From Rhizobiales bacterium 62-47 (GTDB lineage: Bacteria > Pseudomonadota > Alphaproteobacteria > Rhizobiales > Xanthobacteraceae): a DNA stretch of 64,000 nucleotides. Location: contig MKVX01000013.1 of NCBI GenBank assembly GCA_001899255.1, positions 62,001 to 126,000 of the forward strand, written 5' to 3'. Positions 56,557-64,000 of this stretch are shown piece after piece; the first letter of the stretch is position 1; each line of letters begins with the position of its first letter. The notes beneath the pieces are model-generated. The model saw only the letters and a list, made by a program, of their open reading frames with translations, was not told where the DNA came from and did not search any database. The translations under genes were made by a program, and so were the position numbers.

Positions 56557-58425
56557 ATGGCGCAATTCAGCCGCCGGCATGTATTGGGTCTCGGTTTGGG
56601 CGCGCTCAGCGCAAGCTGGCTGCGGCCGTTGCACGCCGACGATGCGGCAACGGAAGCGCACGGCATGTCGGTGTTCGGCGACCTGAAGTATCCGGCGGAT
56701 TTTCACCACTTCGACTACGTCAATCTCTCGGCGCCGAAGGGCGGCATGTTCTCGACGGTGCCCTCTGTGCGCGCCTACAATCAATCCTACCAGACCTTCA
56801 GTTCGCTGAATGCCTACATCCTCAAGGGCGAGGGCGCGCAGGGCATGGACCTGACCTTCGCGCCGCTGATGGTGCGTGCTGGCGACGAGCCGGATGCGAT
56901 GTACGGTCTGGTCGCCAAGTCGGTGCGGATTTCAGCCGACAAGCGGACCTATCGCTTCACGCTGCGGCCTGAGGCGCGATTTCACGACGGCAGCAAGCTT
57001 ACCGCGCATGACGTTGCGTTTTCGCTGACCACGCTGAAAGCCAAGGGCCATCCGCTGATCGTGCAGCAGATGCGCGATGTCGTCAGCGCCGAGGCGCTCG
57101 ACGACGCCACGGTGCAGGTGGTGTTCGCCGAGAAGCACGCTCGCGATGTGCCGCTCTACGTGGCGGGCCTGCCGATCTTCTCGCGCGCTTACTATGCGTC
57201 GCGGCCGTTCGATGAATCGACGCTGGATATCCCGCTCGGCTGCGGCCCGTACAAGGTCGCCAAGTTCGAGGTCAATCGCTTCATCGAATTCGAGCGTGTC
57301 AAGGAATGGTGGGGCGCCGATCTCCCCGTGACGCGCGGCAGCTACAATTTCGATGCCGTGCGCTACGAATTCTATCGCGACCGCGATGTCGCCTTCGAAG
57401 GCTTCACCGCCAAGAACTATCTGTTCCGCGAGGAATTCACCGCGCGCGTCTGGGCGACGCGCTATGATTTTCCGGCGGTGAAGGATGGACGCGTCAAACG
57501 CGAGACACTGCCGGATGAGACGCCCTCCGGCGCGCAAGGCTGGTTCATCAATACGCGGCGCGACAAGTTCAAGGACGCGCGCGTGCGCGAAGCCTTGATC
57601 CAGGCGTTCGATTTCGAATGGACCAACAAGACCATCATGTATGGCGCCTATGCGCGGACGCAGTCGCCGTTCCAGAATTCGGACATGATGGCGAGCGGGC
57701 CGCCGTCGGCCGACGAGCTTAAATTGCTGGAGCCCTTCCGCAAGGATTTGCCGGAAGAGGTGTTCGGCGCGCCGTTCGCGCCGCCGGTGTCGGACGGCTC
57801 GGGACAGGATCGGGCGCTGCTGCGCAAGGCGTCGCAATTGCTCCGCGATGCAGGATACCCGGTCAAGGACGGCAAGCGGCTGCTGCCGAACGGCGAGGTG
57901 TTCAAGATCGAATTCCTCGCCGATGAGCCGCAGTTGCAGGCGCATCATGCGCCCTACATCAAGAATCTCGCCACCATCGGCATTGAGGCCAGCCTGCGTC
58001 TGGTCGATCCGGTGCAGTATCGCGCGCGCGTCGAAGATTTCGATTTCGATATGACGATCGAGCGCTTCAGCATGTCGGCGACGCCCGGCGATGGCATGCG
58101 GCCGTTCTTCACCTCGCAGGCGGCGCGCACCAAGGGCTCCTACAATCTCGCCGGTATCGAGAGTCCGGCGATCGACGCGCTGGTCGAGCGTATCATCGGC
58201 GCCAATTCGCGCGATGAACTGACGATAGCCTGCCGTGCCTTCGATCGCGTGTTCCGCGCCGGGCGCTACTGGGTGCCGCAGTGGTATCGCACCAACCATC
58301 CCGTCGCCTATTGGGATGTCTTCAATCATCCGGCCAAGTTGCCGCGCTATTTCGGCAGCGTCGGCGCCATCGAGTTGTGGTGGTCGGACCCCGCCAAGGC
58401 GGCCAAACCTGAGCAGGCGAAATAG
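56557..58425 (+). CDS. Oligopeptide ABC transporter binding protein, YejA-like, copy 2
   Basis: The 622-residue protein is a diverged paralogue of the preceding one: HGMSVFGDLKYPADFHHFDY and NLSAPKGGMF align with its start. It has its own twin-arginine-like leader (FSRRHVLGLGLGAL). One permease pair serves both, so the two may widen the peptide range. ATG 56557 is used; GTG 56548 is possible. yejB begins 3 bases after the stop. Confidence 0.88.
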   Translation: MAQFSRRHVLGLGLGALSASWLRPLHADDAATEAHGMSVFGDLKYPADFHHFDYVNLSAPKGGMFSTVPSVRAYNQSYQTFSSLNAYILKGEGAQGMDLTFAPLMVRAGDEPDAMYGLVAKSVRISADKRTYRFTLRPEARFHDGSKLTAHDVAFSLTTLKAKGHPLIVQQMRDVVSAEALDDATVQVVFAEKHARDVPLYVAGLPIFSRAYYASRPFDESTLDIPLGCGPYKVAKFEVNRFIEFERVKEWWGADLPVTRGSYNFDAVRYEFYRDRDVAFEGFTAKNYLFREEFTARVWATRYDFPAVKDGRVKRETLPDETPSGAQGWFINTRRDKFKDARVREALIQAFDFEWTNKTIMYGAYARTQSPFQNSDMMASGPPSADELKLLEPFRKDLPEEVFGAPFAPPVSDGSGQDRALLRKASQLLRDAGYPVKDGKRLLPNGEVFKIEFLADEPQLQAHHAPYIKNLATIGIEASLRLVDPVQYRARVEDFDFDMTIERFSMSATPGDGMRPFFTSQAARTKGSYNLAGIESPAIDALVERIIGANSRDELTIACRAFDRVFRAGRYWVPQWYRTNHPVAYWDVFNHPAKLPRYFGSVGAIELWWSDPAKAAKPEQAK

Positions 58426-58427
58426 CC

Positions 58428-59537
58428 ATGAGCGCCTATATCGCCCGCCGCATTCTGCTGATGATCCCGACACTGCTGGGAATCCTGTTCGTGTCGTTCG
58501 TCGTGGTGCAGTTCGCGCCCGGCGGTCCGGTAGAGCGGGTCATCGCGCAACTGAGCGGCGCGGACACCGGCGCCAGCTCACGTATCTCGGGCTCATCGGG
58601 TGGTGATTTCGGCGCGCGCAATCAGGTGGGTGCCAGTGCCGACGCGGTGAATTCGAAGTATCGCGGTGCGCAGGGCCTCGATCCGGATTTCGTCAAGAGT
58701 CTTGAGAAGCAGTTCGGTTTCGACAAGCCGGCGCCGGAACGCTTTCTCATCATGCTATGGAATTTCGCGCGCTTCGATTTCGGCAAGAGCTATTTCCGCG
58801 ATACCAGCGTGCTGCAATTGATCAAGGAGAAGCTGCCGGTCTCGATGTCGCTGGGCATCTGGATGACGCTCCTGACGTACCTGATCTCGATTCCGCTTGG
58901 CATCCGCAAGGCCGTGGCGGACGGTTCGCGGTTCGACATCTGGACATCGGGTATCATCATCGTCGGCTTTGCGATCCCCGGATTCCTGTTCGCGATCCTG
59001 CTGATCATCCTGTTTGCGGGCGGCTCGTTTCTCGATCTGTTTCCCTTGCGCGGCCTGACCTCGGACGGCTGGTCGCAATTCCCGTGGTACTGGAAGATCA
59101 TCGATTATTTCTGGCACCTCACTCTGCCGCTGGTCTCGATGGCGCTCGGCGCCTTCGCCACCATGACACTGCTGACGAAGAATTCATTTCTCGACGAAAT
59201 CCGCAAGCAGTATGTCATGACCGCGCGCGCCAAGGGCTGCAGCCAGCGGCAGGTGCTGTACGGCCACATCTTCCGTAATGCGATGCTTATCGTCATCGCC
59301 GGTTTCCCGGGCGCCTTCATCCACGCGTTCTTTTCCGGCTCGCTGCTGATCGAAACCATCTTCTCGCTCGACGGACTTGGCTTGCTGGGCTTCGAGAGCG
59401 TGTTGAACCGCGATTACCCGGTGGTGTTCGGAACCCTGTTCATCTTTTCGCTTGTGGGTCTGGTGGTCAATCTGCTCTCCGATCTGGCTTATATGTGGGT
59501 CGATCCACGGATCGACTTTGAGGCGCGGGAGGTCTGA
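58428..59537 (+). CDS. yejB: Oligopeptide ABC transporter permease
   Basis: The 369-residue membrane protein has six hydrophobic segments. The first, ILLMIPTLLGILFVSFVVVQ, is the YejB/DppB start, and the EAA loop is AKGCSQRQVLYGHIFRNAM. A long loop at about 35-95 (Ser/Gly-rich, then FGFDKP) is typical of YejB. It overlaps yejE as ATGA. Confidence 0.92.
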   Translation: MSAYIARRILLMIPTLLGILFVSFVVVQFAPGGPVERVIAQLSGADTGASSRISGSSGGDFGARNQVGASADAVNSKYRGAQGLDPDFVKSLEKQFGFDKPAPERFLIMLWNFARFDFGKSYFRDTSVLQLIKEKLPVSMSLGIWMTLLTYLISIPLGIRKAVADGSRFDIWTSGIIIVGFAIPGFLFAILLIILFAGGSFLDLFPLRGLTSDGWSQFPWYWKIIDYFWHLTLPLVSMALGAFATMTLLTKNSFLDEIRKQYVMTARAKGCSQRQVLYGHIFRNAMLIVIAGFPGAFIHAFFSGSLLIETIFSLDGLGLLGFESVLNRDYPVVFGTLFIFSLVGLVVNLLSDLAYMWVDPRIDFEAREV

Positions 59538-60715
59538 TGACACTGCAGACCCGCGAACCGATCGAGACCACGACGTCGACGCCGCTGGGCGAGGCGGTGC
59601 CGCCAACACGTCACACGCTAACGTTGTCGCCGATCAACAAGCGGCGCTGGCAGAATTTCAAGGCCAACCGCCGCGGCTTCTGGTCGTTGTGGATTTTCGG
59701 CCTGCTGTTTTTCGTATCGCTGTTCGCCGAATTGATCGCCAACGATCGGCCGTTCTTCATCGAATATGATGGCCATTGGTACTGGCCGGCTTTCGTCACC
59801 TATTCGGAAACGACGTTCGGCGGCGATTTCGAAACGGCCGCCGACTATCGCGATCCGTATCTGCAGAAGCAGATCGCGGAGAAGGGCGGCCATATCGTCT
59901 GGCCGCTGATCCGCTATTCCTACGACACGCACAATCTCGATCTGCCGACGCCGGCGCCGTCGAAACCGACCTGGATGCTGACCGAAGCGCAATGCAAGAG
60001 CGTGGTGGAGAAGAAGGGTCTCAAGAGCTGCCGCGACCTCGAATACAACTGGCTCGGCACCGACGATCAGGGACGCGACGTTGTCGCACGGCTGATCTAC
60101 GGCTTCCGCATCTCGGTGCTGTTCGGGCTTTGCCTCACCATCGTCTCGTCGATCATCGGCATCGCCGCCGGTGGCGTGCAGGGCTATTTCGGCGGCTGGG
60201 TCGATCTGACATTCCAGCGCTTCATCGAGGTATGGACGGCAATTCCCTCGCTCTATCTGTTGCTGATCCTGTCATCGGTGCTGGTGCCGGGTTTTTTCGT
60301 GCTGCTCGGCATCCTGTTGTTGTTCTCGTGGGTGTCGCTGGTGGGGCTGGTGCGCGCCGAATTCCTGCGCGGGCGCAACTTCGAATACATCATGGCGGCA
60401 CGGGCGCTCGGCGTATCCGACAAGGTCATCATGTTCCGGCATCTGTTGCCGAACGCGATGGTGGCGACCATGACGTTCCTGCCGTTCATCGTCTCGTCCT
60501 CGGTGATGACGCTGACGGCGCTGGACTTCCTCGGCTTTGGTCTGCCGCCGGGCTCGCCGTCGCTCGGCGAGTTGCTGTCACAGGGCAAGGCCAACGTTCA
60601 GGCGCCGTGGCTTGGCTTCACCGGCTTCTTCTCGCTGGCGATCATGCTGTCGTTGTTGATCTTCATCGGTGAAGCGGTGCGCGACGCTTTCGATCCGCGC
60701 AAGACCTTCAACTAG
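59537..60715 (+). CDS. yejE: Oligopeptide ABC transporter permease
   Basis: The 392-residue membrane protein has NKRRWQNFKANRRGFWSLWI before the first helix, as in YejE, and GTDDQGRDVVARLIYG typical of DppC-type permeases. The EAA loop is ARALGVSDKVIMFRHLLPNA. It is about 50 residues longer than the E. coli protein, mostly at the N terminus and in the periplasmic loop. The ATPase gene follows after 14 bases. Confidence 0.92.
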   Translation: MTLQTREPIETTTSTPLGEAVPPTRHTLTLSPINKRRWQNFKANRRGFWSLWIFGLLFFVSLFAELIANDRPFFIEYDGHWYWPAFVTYSETTFGGDFETAADYRDPYLQKQIAEKGGHIVWPLIRYSYDTHNLDLPTPAPSKPTWMLTEAQCKSVVEKKGLKSCRDLEYNWLGTDDQGRDVVARLIYGFRISVLFGLCLTIVSSIIGIAAGGVQGYFGGWVDLTFQRFIEVWTAIPSLYLLLILSSVLVPGFFVLLGILLLFSWVSLVGLVRAEFLRGRNFEYIMAARALGVSDKVIMFRHLLPNAMVATMTFLPFIVSSSVMTLTALDFLGFGLPPGSPSLGELLSQGKANVQAPWLGFTGFFSLAIMLSLLIFIGEAVRDAFDPRKTFN

Positions 60716-60729
60716 GACAGAGCTTGCCG

Positions 60730-62367
60730 ATGGACGCCATCAACCAGCCCCTGCTTGAAGTTCGCGATCTCTCGGTCGCGTTTCGCCATGGTGGCGGCGC
60801 GTCGATGGCGGTAGATCACATTTCGTTCGAGATCGGGCGCGGCGAATGCGTCGCGCTGGTCGGCGAATCCGGTTCGGGAAAATCCGTCAGCGCGCTCTCG
60901 GTGCTCAAGTTGCTGCCGTATCCGACCGCCACGCATCCCTCGGGCAGCATTCGGTTCAAGGGGCGGGATCTGCTGTCGTTGTCGGAACAGGAGATCCGCA
61001 CCATCCGCGGCAACGATATCTCGATCATCTTCCAGGAGCCGATGACGTCGCTCAATCCGCTGCATACCATCGAGGCACAGATTGGCGAGATATTGCTGCT
61101 GCATAAGGGCATTCGCGGCGCGGCAGCAAAAGCGCGGACGATCGAGTTGTTGACCCAGGTCGGCATTCCCGAGCCGGAAACGCGGCTGGCGAGTTATCCG
61201 CATCAACTGTCCGGCGGTCAGCGCCAGCGCGTGATGATCGCCATGGCGCTGGCGAACGAGCCGGACCTCCTGATCGCCGACGAGCCGACAACCGCGCTCG
61301 ATGTCACCGTGCAGGCACAGATTCTGGCGCTGTTGGCGGAGATCCGTGCGCGCACCGGCATGAGTCTGTTGTTCATCACCCACGATCTCGGCATCGTGCG
61401 GCGCATCGCCGATGTCGTGTGCGTGATGAACAACGGCAAGATCGTCGAAAAGGGACCGGTCGAGCAGGTGTTCACGGCGCCGCGCCATCCTTACACGCGC
61501 GCGTTGCTCGCCGCCGAACCGAAGGCCGATCCCGCGCCGCCGCAGCCGCAGGCGCCGGTGGTGGTTTCGACCAACGATCTGAAGGTCTGGTTCCCGATCA
61601 AGCGCGGTCTGCTGCGGCGAACCGTCGGCCACATCAAGGCGGTCGATGGCGTCAACCTCGCCGTGCGCAAGGGCGAGACGCTGGGCGTCGTCGGTGAATC
61701 CGGTTCGGGCAAGACGACCTTGGGGCTGGCGCTGCTGCGGCTGATTTCGTCGGAAGGCCCGATCGTGTTCATGGGCAAGGATGTGCAGGGTCTGCGCGCC
61801 AAAGAGATGCGTCCGTTCCGACATGACATGCAGATCGTGTTTCAGGATCCGTTCGGCGCCTTGAGTCCACGCATGTCAGTCGGCGATATCGTCGCCGAAG
61901 GCTTGAGCGTGCATCAACCGTCGCTCTCGACGCAGGAACGAGAGGCGCGGGTCATTCGCGCCCTGCAGGATGTCGGCCTCGATCCGGAAACGCGGTCGCG
62001 GTATCCGCATGAATTTTCCGGCGGTCAGCGCCAGCGCATCTGCGTGGCGCGTGCCGTCGTGCTGGAGCCGAGTTTCGTGGTGCTGGATGAGCCCACCAGC
62101 GCGCTCGACATGCTGTTTCAGGCGCAATTGGTCGATCTGCTGCGCGAGCTGCAACGCAAGCATGACCTGACGTATCTGTTCATCTCGCACGATCTTCGGG
62201 TTGTCGCCTCGCTGGCGAGTCATCTCATCGTGATGCGCCAAGGCAAGGTCGTGGAGGAGGGGCCTGCCGCGGACCTCTTCAAGAACCCGAAAAGCGACTA
62301 CACCCGCGTGCTGTTCGCGGCCGCATTCCGCAACGAGGCGGCTGGCGGCCACACGGCGGCGCAATGA
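60730..62367 (+). CDS. yejF: Oligopeptide ABC transporter, fused double ATPase
   Basis: The 545-residue protein holds two ATPase domains in one chain. Walker A sites are [10 protein letters not shown] (about 42-51) and [10 protein letters not shown] (about 322-331). Signatures are [10 protein letters not shown] and [10 protein letters not shown]. It powers YejB-YejE. I chose ATG 60730, with AGGA upstream, over TTG 60724. It overlaps the NUDIX gene as ATGA. Confidence 0.93.
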   Translation: MDAINQPLLEVRDLSVAFRHGGGASMAVDHISFEIGRGECVALVGESGSGKSVSALSVLKLLPYPTATHPSGSIRFKGRDLLSLSEQEIRTIRGNDISIIFQEPMTSLNPLHTIEAQIGEILLLHKGIRGAAAKARTIELLTQVGIPEPETRLASYPHQLSGGQRQRVMIAMALANEPDLLIADEPTTALDVTVQAQILALLAEIRARTGMSLLFITHDLGIVRRIADVVCVMNNGKIVEKGPVEQVFTAPRHPYTRALLAAEPKADPAPPQPQAPVVVSTNDLKVWFPIKRGLLRRTVGHIKAVDGVNLAVRKGETLGVVGESGSGKTTLGLALLRLISSEGPIVFMGKDVQGLRAKEMRPFRHDMQIVFQDPFGALSPRMSVGDIVAEGLSVHQPSLSTQEREARVIRALQDVGLDPETRSRYPHEFSGGQRQRICVARAVVLEPSFVVLDEPTSALDMLFQAQLVDLLRELQRKHDLTYLFISHDLRVVASLASHLIVMRQGKVVEEGPAADLFKNPKSDYTRVLFAAAFRNEAAGGHTAAQ

Positions 62368-62999
62368 CTAGGCGGATTCCGTTCGATGCGGTCGCGGATC
62401 GGCCCGCCGATGTCACGGTTTCGGAGCCGACCGATATCGCGCGCGGCTTCATGCCGTATGAGCGTTATTCCGTAGTTCTGCCGGACAGCGAAGGACGCGA
62501 AACGCGGCAGCGGCGCGATCTGCTGCGTGCTGGCCGCGTCGTCGCGGTGCTGACCGTCGATCTCGATCAGGACCGCATCGTATTGATCCGGCAGTTTCGC
62601 TTGTCAGGACATATCGCCACCGGGCGCGGCGATATGGTCGAGATCGTCGCCGGCCGAGTCGACCGCGGAGAAAGTCCGCGCGACGCGGCAATTCGCGAAT
62701 GTCGTGAAGAGATTGGTGTCGCCCCTTCGCGGATCGTCGAATTGTTCAGCGTGTTATCGACGCCGGGCCTGACGGAGGAATATGTGACGTTCTTTCTGGG
62801 AACGGTCGACTCGTCGAAGGTTGTTGCGCGCGGTGGTCTTGACGGTGAAGGCGAAGACACGCTGCCGTTCGTCGTGTCGGTCGACGACGCGCTCGCGGCG
62901 CTGGATCGCGGGTCCGTCGCCAACGCGCTTCTGGTCAATGCGTTGCAGTGGCTGGCGCTCCACCGCGCCGGGCTTCGCGATTATATCACAGCCGCTTGA
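62364..62999 (+). CDS. NUDIX hydrolase, ADP-ribose pyrophosphatase-like
   Basis: The 211-residue protein has a perfect NUDIX box, G-x5-E-x7-RE-x-x-EE-x-G, in GRVDRGESPRDAAIRECREE followed by IGV. The surrounding IRQFRLSGHIATGRGDMVEI and late LSTPGLTEEYVTFFL fit the ADP-ribose/GDP-mannose group. The ATGA overlap with yejF suggests co-transcription. The 3' end overlaps that of the convergent NlpC/P60 gene by 14 bases. Confidence 0.9.
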   Translation: MTRRIPFDAVADRPADVTVSEPTDIARGFMPYERYSVVLPDSEGRETRQRRDLLRAGRVVAVLTVDLDQDRIVLIRQFRLSGHIATGRGDMVEIVAGRVDRGESPRDAAIRECREEIGVAPSRIVELFSVLSTPGLTEEYVTFFLGTVDSSKVVARGGLDGEGEDTLPFVVSVDDALAALDRGSVANALLVNALQWLALHRAGLRDYITAA

Positions 63000-63828
63000 T
63001 GCTGGTGATTTCGTGTCCCGCCGCGCTGATGCGGGATACGGCATCGCGGATGGGTTCGATCGCCGTTGCCATATGGTAGGCGTTGGCATGCACGATCGTT
63101 GAGGCATCGCGCACGATGGCAACGTGGCCTTTCCAGAAGATCAGGTCGCCACGTCTCAACTGATGCAGTTGCGTCACCGGCACCGTTGCGCCGAGCGAAG
63201 CCTCCTGCATGTCGCTGTCGCGCGGTGCGCCCACGCCACTGGCTGTCAATGCGACCTGTACCAAGCCTGAGCAATCGATACCGAGACTGCTCTTGCCGCC
63301 CCACAGATAGGGTGTGCCGACGAACAACTCGGCGATCGCGACGAAATCGGCCGCGTGGTCGGTGATCGGCGCGAGATGTTGTGCTGGCACGAACAAGCCC
63401 GCGTCGGTCATCGCGAAAACATCGTCGGTTCGGTTGACGGCAATGGTGGCGCCGAGCGGCAGTGTCGCGGCCGGCGGCAATTTGATCGAGGGACCGGGGA
63501 ATGCGAAAGTGCGGATAGCCGCAACCTTGTGTGTGACGGCGGCACCCGGTTGGCCCAGCGCATGATCCGGCAGCCAGCCGACATAGCCGTCGCTCCCGAG
63601 TTGCCCCCAAGCCCAGCCTTCGCCGTTGCGATCGTAGATGGTGACGTGCTCGCCCAGCAATGCCTGCGTCTGCAGCATCGCGTCGGCGCGCGGCGCTGTT
63701 CGGACCGGCGCGATGGCATCCGTCACGACACATTTTTCGCCGTTGACGAAGCGGGCCGCCTTCACTTTGCCTTCGAGATATTTTGCCGCCACGTCGGGCC
63801 GGGCCGGAGTGAGGCGGGGATCATCCAT
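62986..63828 (-). CDS. NlpC/P60 family peptidoglycan hydrolase with SH3-like domains
   Basis: The 280-residue protein has N-terminal SH3-like parts (about 35-145; QALLGEHVTIYDRNGEGWAW) and a C-terminal NlpC/P60 domain. Catalytic residues are Cys in GIDCSGLVQ, His in WKGHVAIV and the late His in VHANAYH. No signal peptide is seen, which is common for this dipeptidyl-peptidase VI-like group acting on imported muropeptides. The start overlaps the aminopeptidase gene by 8 bases. Confidence 0.9.
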   Translation of the reverse strand: MDDPRLTPARPDVAAKYLEGKVKAARFVNGEKCVVTDAIAPVRTAPRADAMLQTQALLGEHVTIYDRNGEGWAWGQLGSDGYVGWLPDHALGQPGAAVTHKVAAIRTFAFPGPSIKLPPAATLPLGATIAVNRTDDVFAMTDAGLFVPAQHLAPITDHAADFVAIAELFVGTPYLWGGKSSLGIDCSGLVQVALTASGVGAPRDSDMQEASLGATVPVTQLHQLRRGDLIFWKGHVAIVRDASTIVHANAYHMATAIEPIRDAVSRISAAGHEITSIKRL

Positions 63829-64000
63829 AGCGTTGGCTCAGCAAGCGATACAATGCGCGCGCGGCCTGGCATTCGCCGCCTTCCGGGCGCCCCGGCTTCG
63901 CTGTCGGCGTCCAGCCGTAAATGTCGAAGTGCAGCCAGTTGCTGGCACGCTCGACGAAGCGTTGCAGGAACAGCGCGCAGGTGATCGAACCCGCGAAGCC
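63821..64000 (-). CDS. Leucyl aminopeptidase (M17), C-terminal end only
   Basis: The window holds the last 59 codons. The peptide includes GFAGSITCALFLQRFVE, then NWLHFDIYGW and RPEGGECQAARALYRLL, which is the M17 C terminus, with WLHFDIYGW in place of the usual W-H-D-A-W. It removes N-terminal amino acids using two metal ions. Together with NlpC/P60 and the Yej importer, it fits muropeptide or oligopeptide recycling. Confidence 0.88.
   Translation of the reverse strand, partial: GFAGSITCALFLQRFVERASNWLHFDIYGWTPTAKPGRPEGGECQAARALYRLLSQRYG

Overview
The window reads as chromosomal DNA of an alphaproteobacterium of the order Hyphomicrobiales, most likely family Nitrobacteraceae (Bradyrhizobium / Rhodopseudomonas / Afipia relatives). 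This rests on GC-rich coding sequence, a CycM-type membrane-anchored cytochrome c, homospermidine synthase with a fold-III ornithine decarboxylase, a metF-metH pair, a Zur-type zinc block and a palindromic intergenic repeat of a kind I associate with this family. No species is claimed.

Left part (1-17.2 kb) is catabolic. A histidine-utilisation locus comes first: hutG (only its first codons) and hutI on the minus strand, hutF and hutC on the plus strand, with two identical 20-bp HutC-like operator copies between the divergent arms. An orphan ABC ATPase with a damaged Walker A follows. Next is a minus-strand regulator made of two fused HxlR units, separated by a 20-bp direct repeat from a co-directional run of eleven genes (5668-17230): a periplasmic binding protein, a 4-hydroxybutyryl-CoA dehydratase-family flavoprotein, a hot-dog thioesterase, a CoxG-like protein, a crotonase, the FAD and 2Fe-2S subunits of a molybdenum hydroxylase, a metallo-beta-lactamase-fold hydrolase, the molybdopterin subunit, an SDR and an AMP-dependent acyl-CoA ligase. 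Many of these overlap by 4-17 bases, so they probably form one operon for a CoA-ester pathway. The crotonase and the SDR lack their families' catalytic residues. The substrate is unknown; this is the best candidate here for an undescribed system.

At 17.4-17.9 kb lie a frameshifted C-terminal piece of a tyrosine integrase and the 3' half of an initiator tRNA. Together they look like the scar of an integrative element, so part of the left region may have arrived by transfer.

From 18 kb on the genes look like core chromosome: a cyclase-like DUF3095 protein, MATE, MFS and GNAT genes, a secreted caspase-like protein and sodB. A zinc module (25.6-30.6 kb) follows a palindromic Zur-like box: a small His-rich membrane protein, znuC, znuB, znuA, a CobW-family GTPase with a His-rich loop and a WD40 protein. 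A polyamine region (31.9-37 kb) holds homospermidine synthase and ornithine decarboxylase with a long structured leader. Then come an M3 oligopeptidase, a DUF1007/NicO metal-export pair, ferrochelatase, an SPFH/NfeD pair, a TDT-family channel, metF-metH, a luciferase-like monooxygenase, pheA, kdsB and cycM. The right end carries a YejABEF-type oligopeptide ABC transporter with two binding proteins, a NUDIX hydrolase, an NlpC/P60 hydrolase and the tail of a leucyl aminopeptidase.

No CRISPR array, rRNA, complete tRNA or intact insertion sequence was seen.
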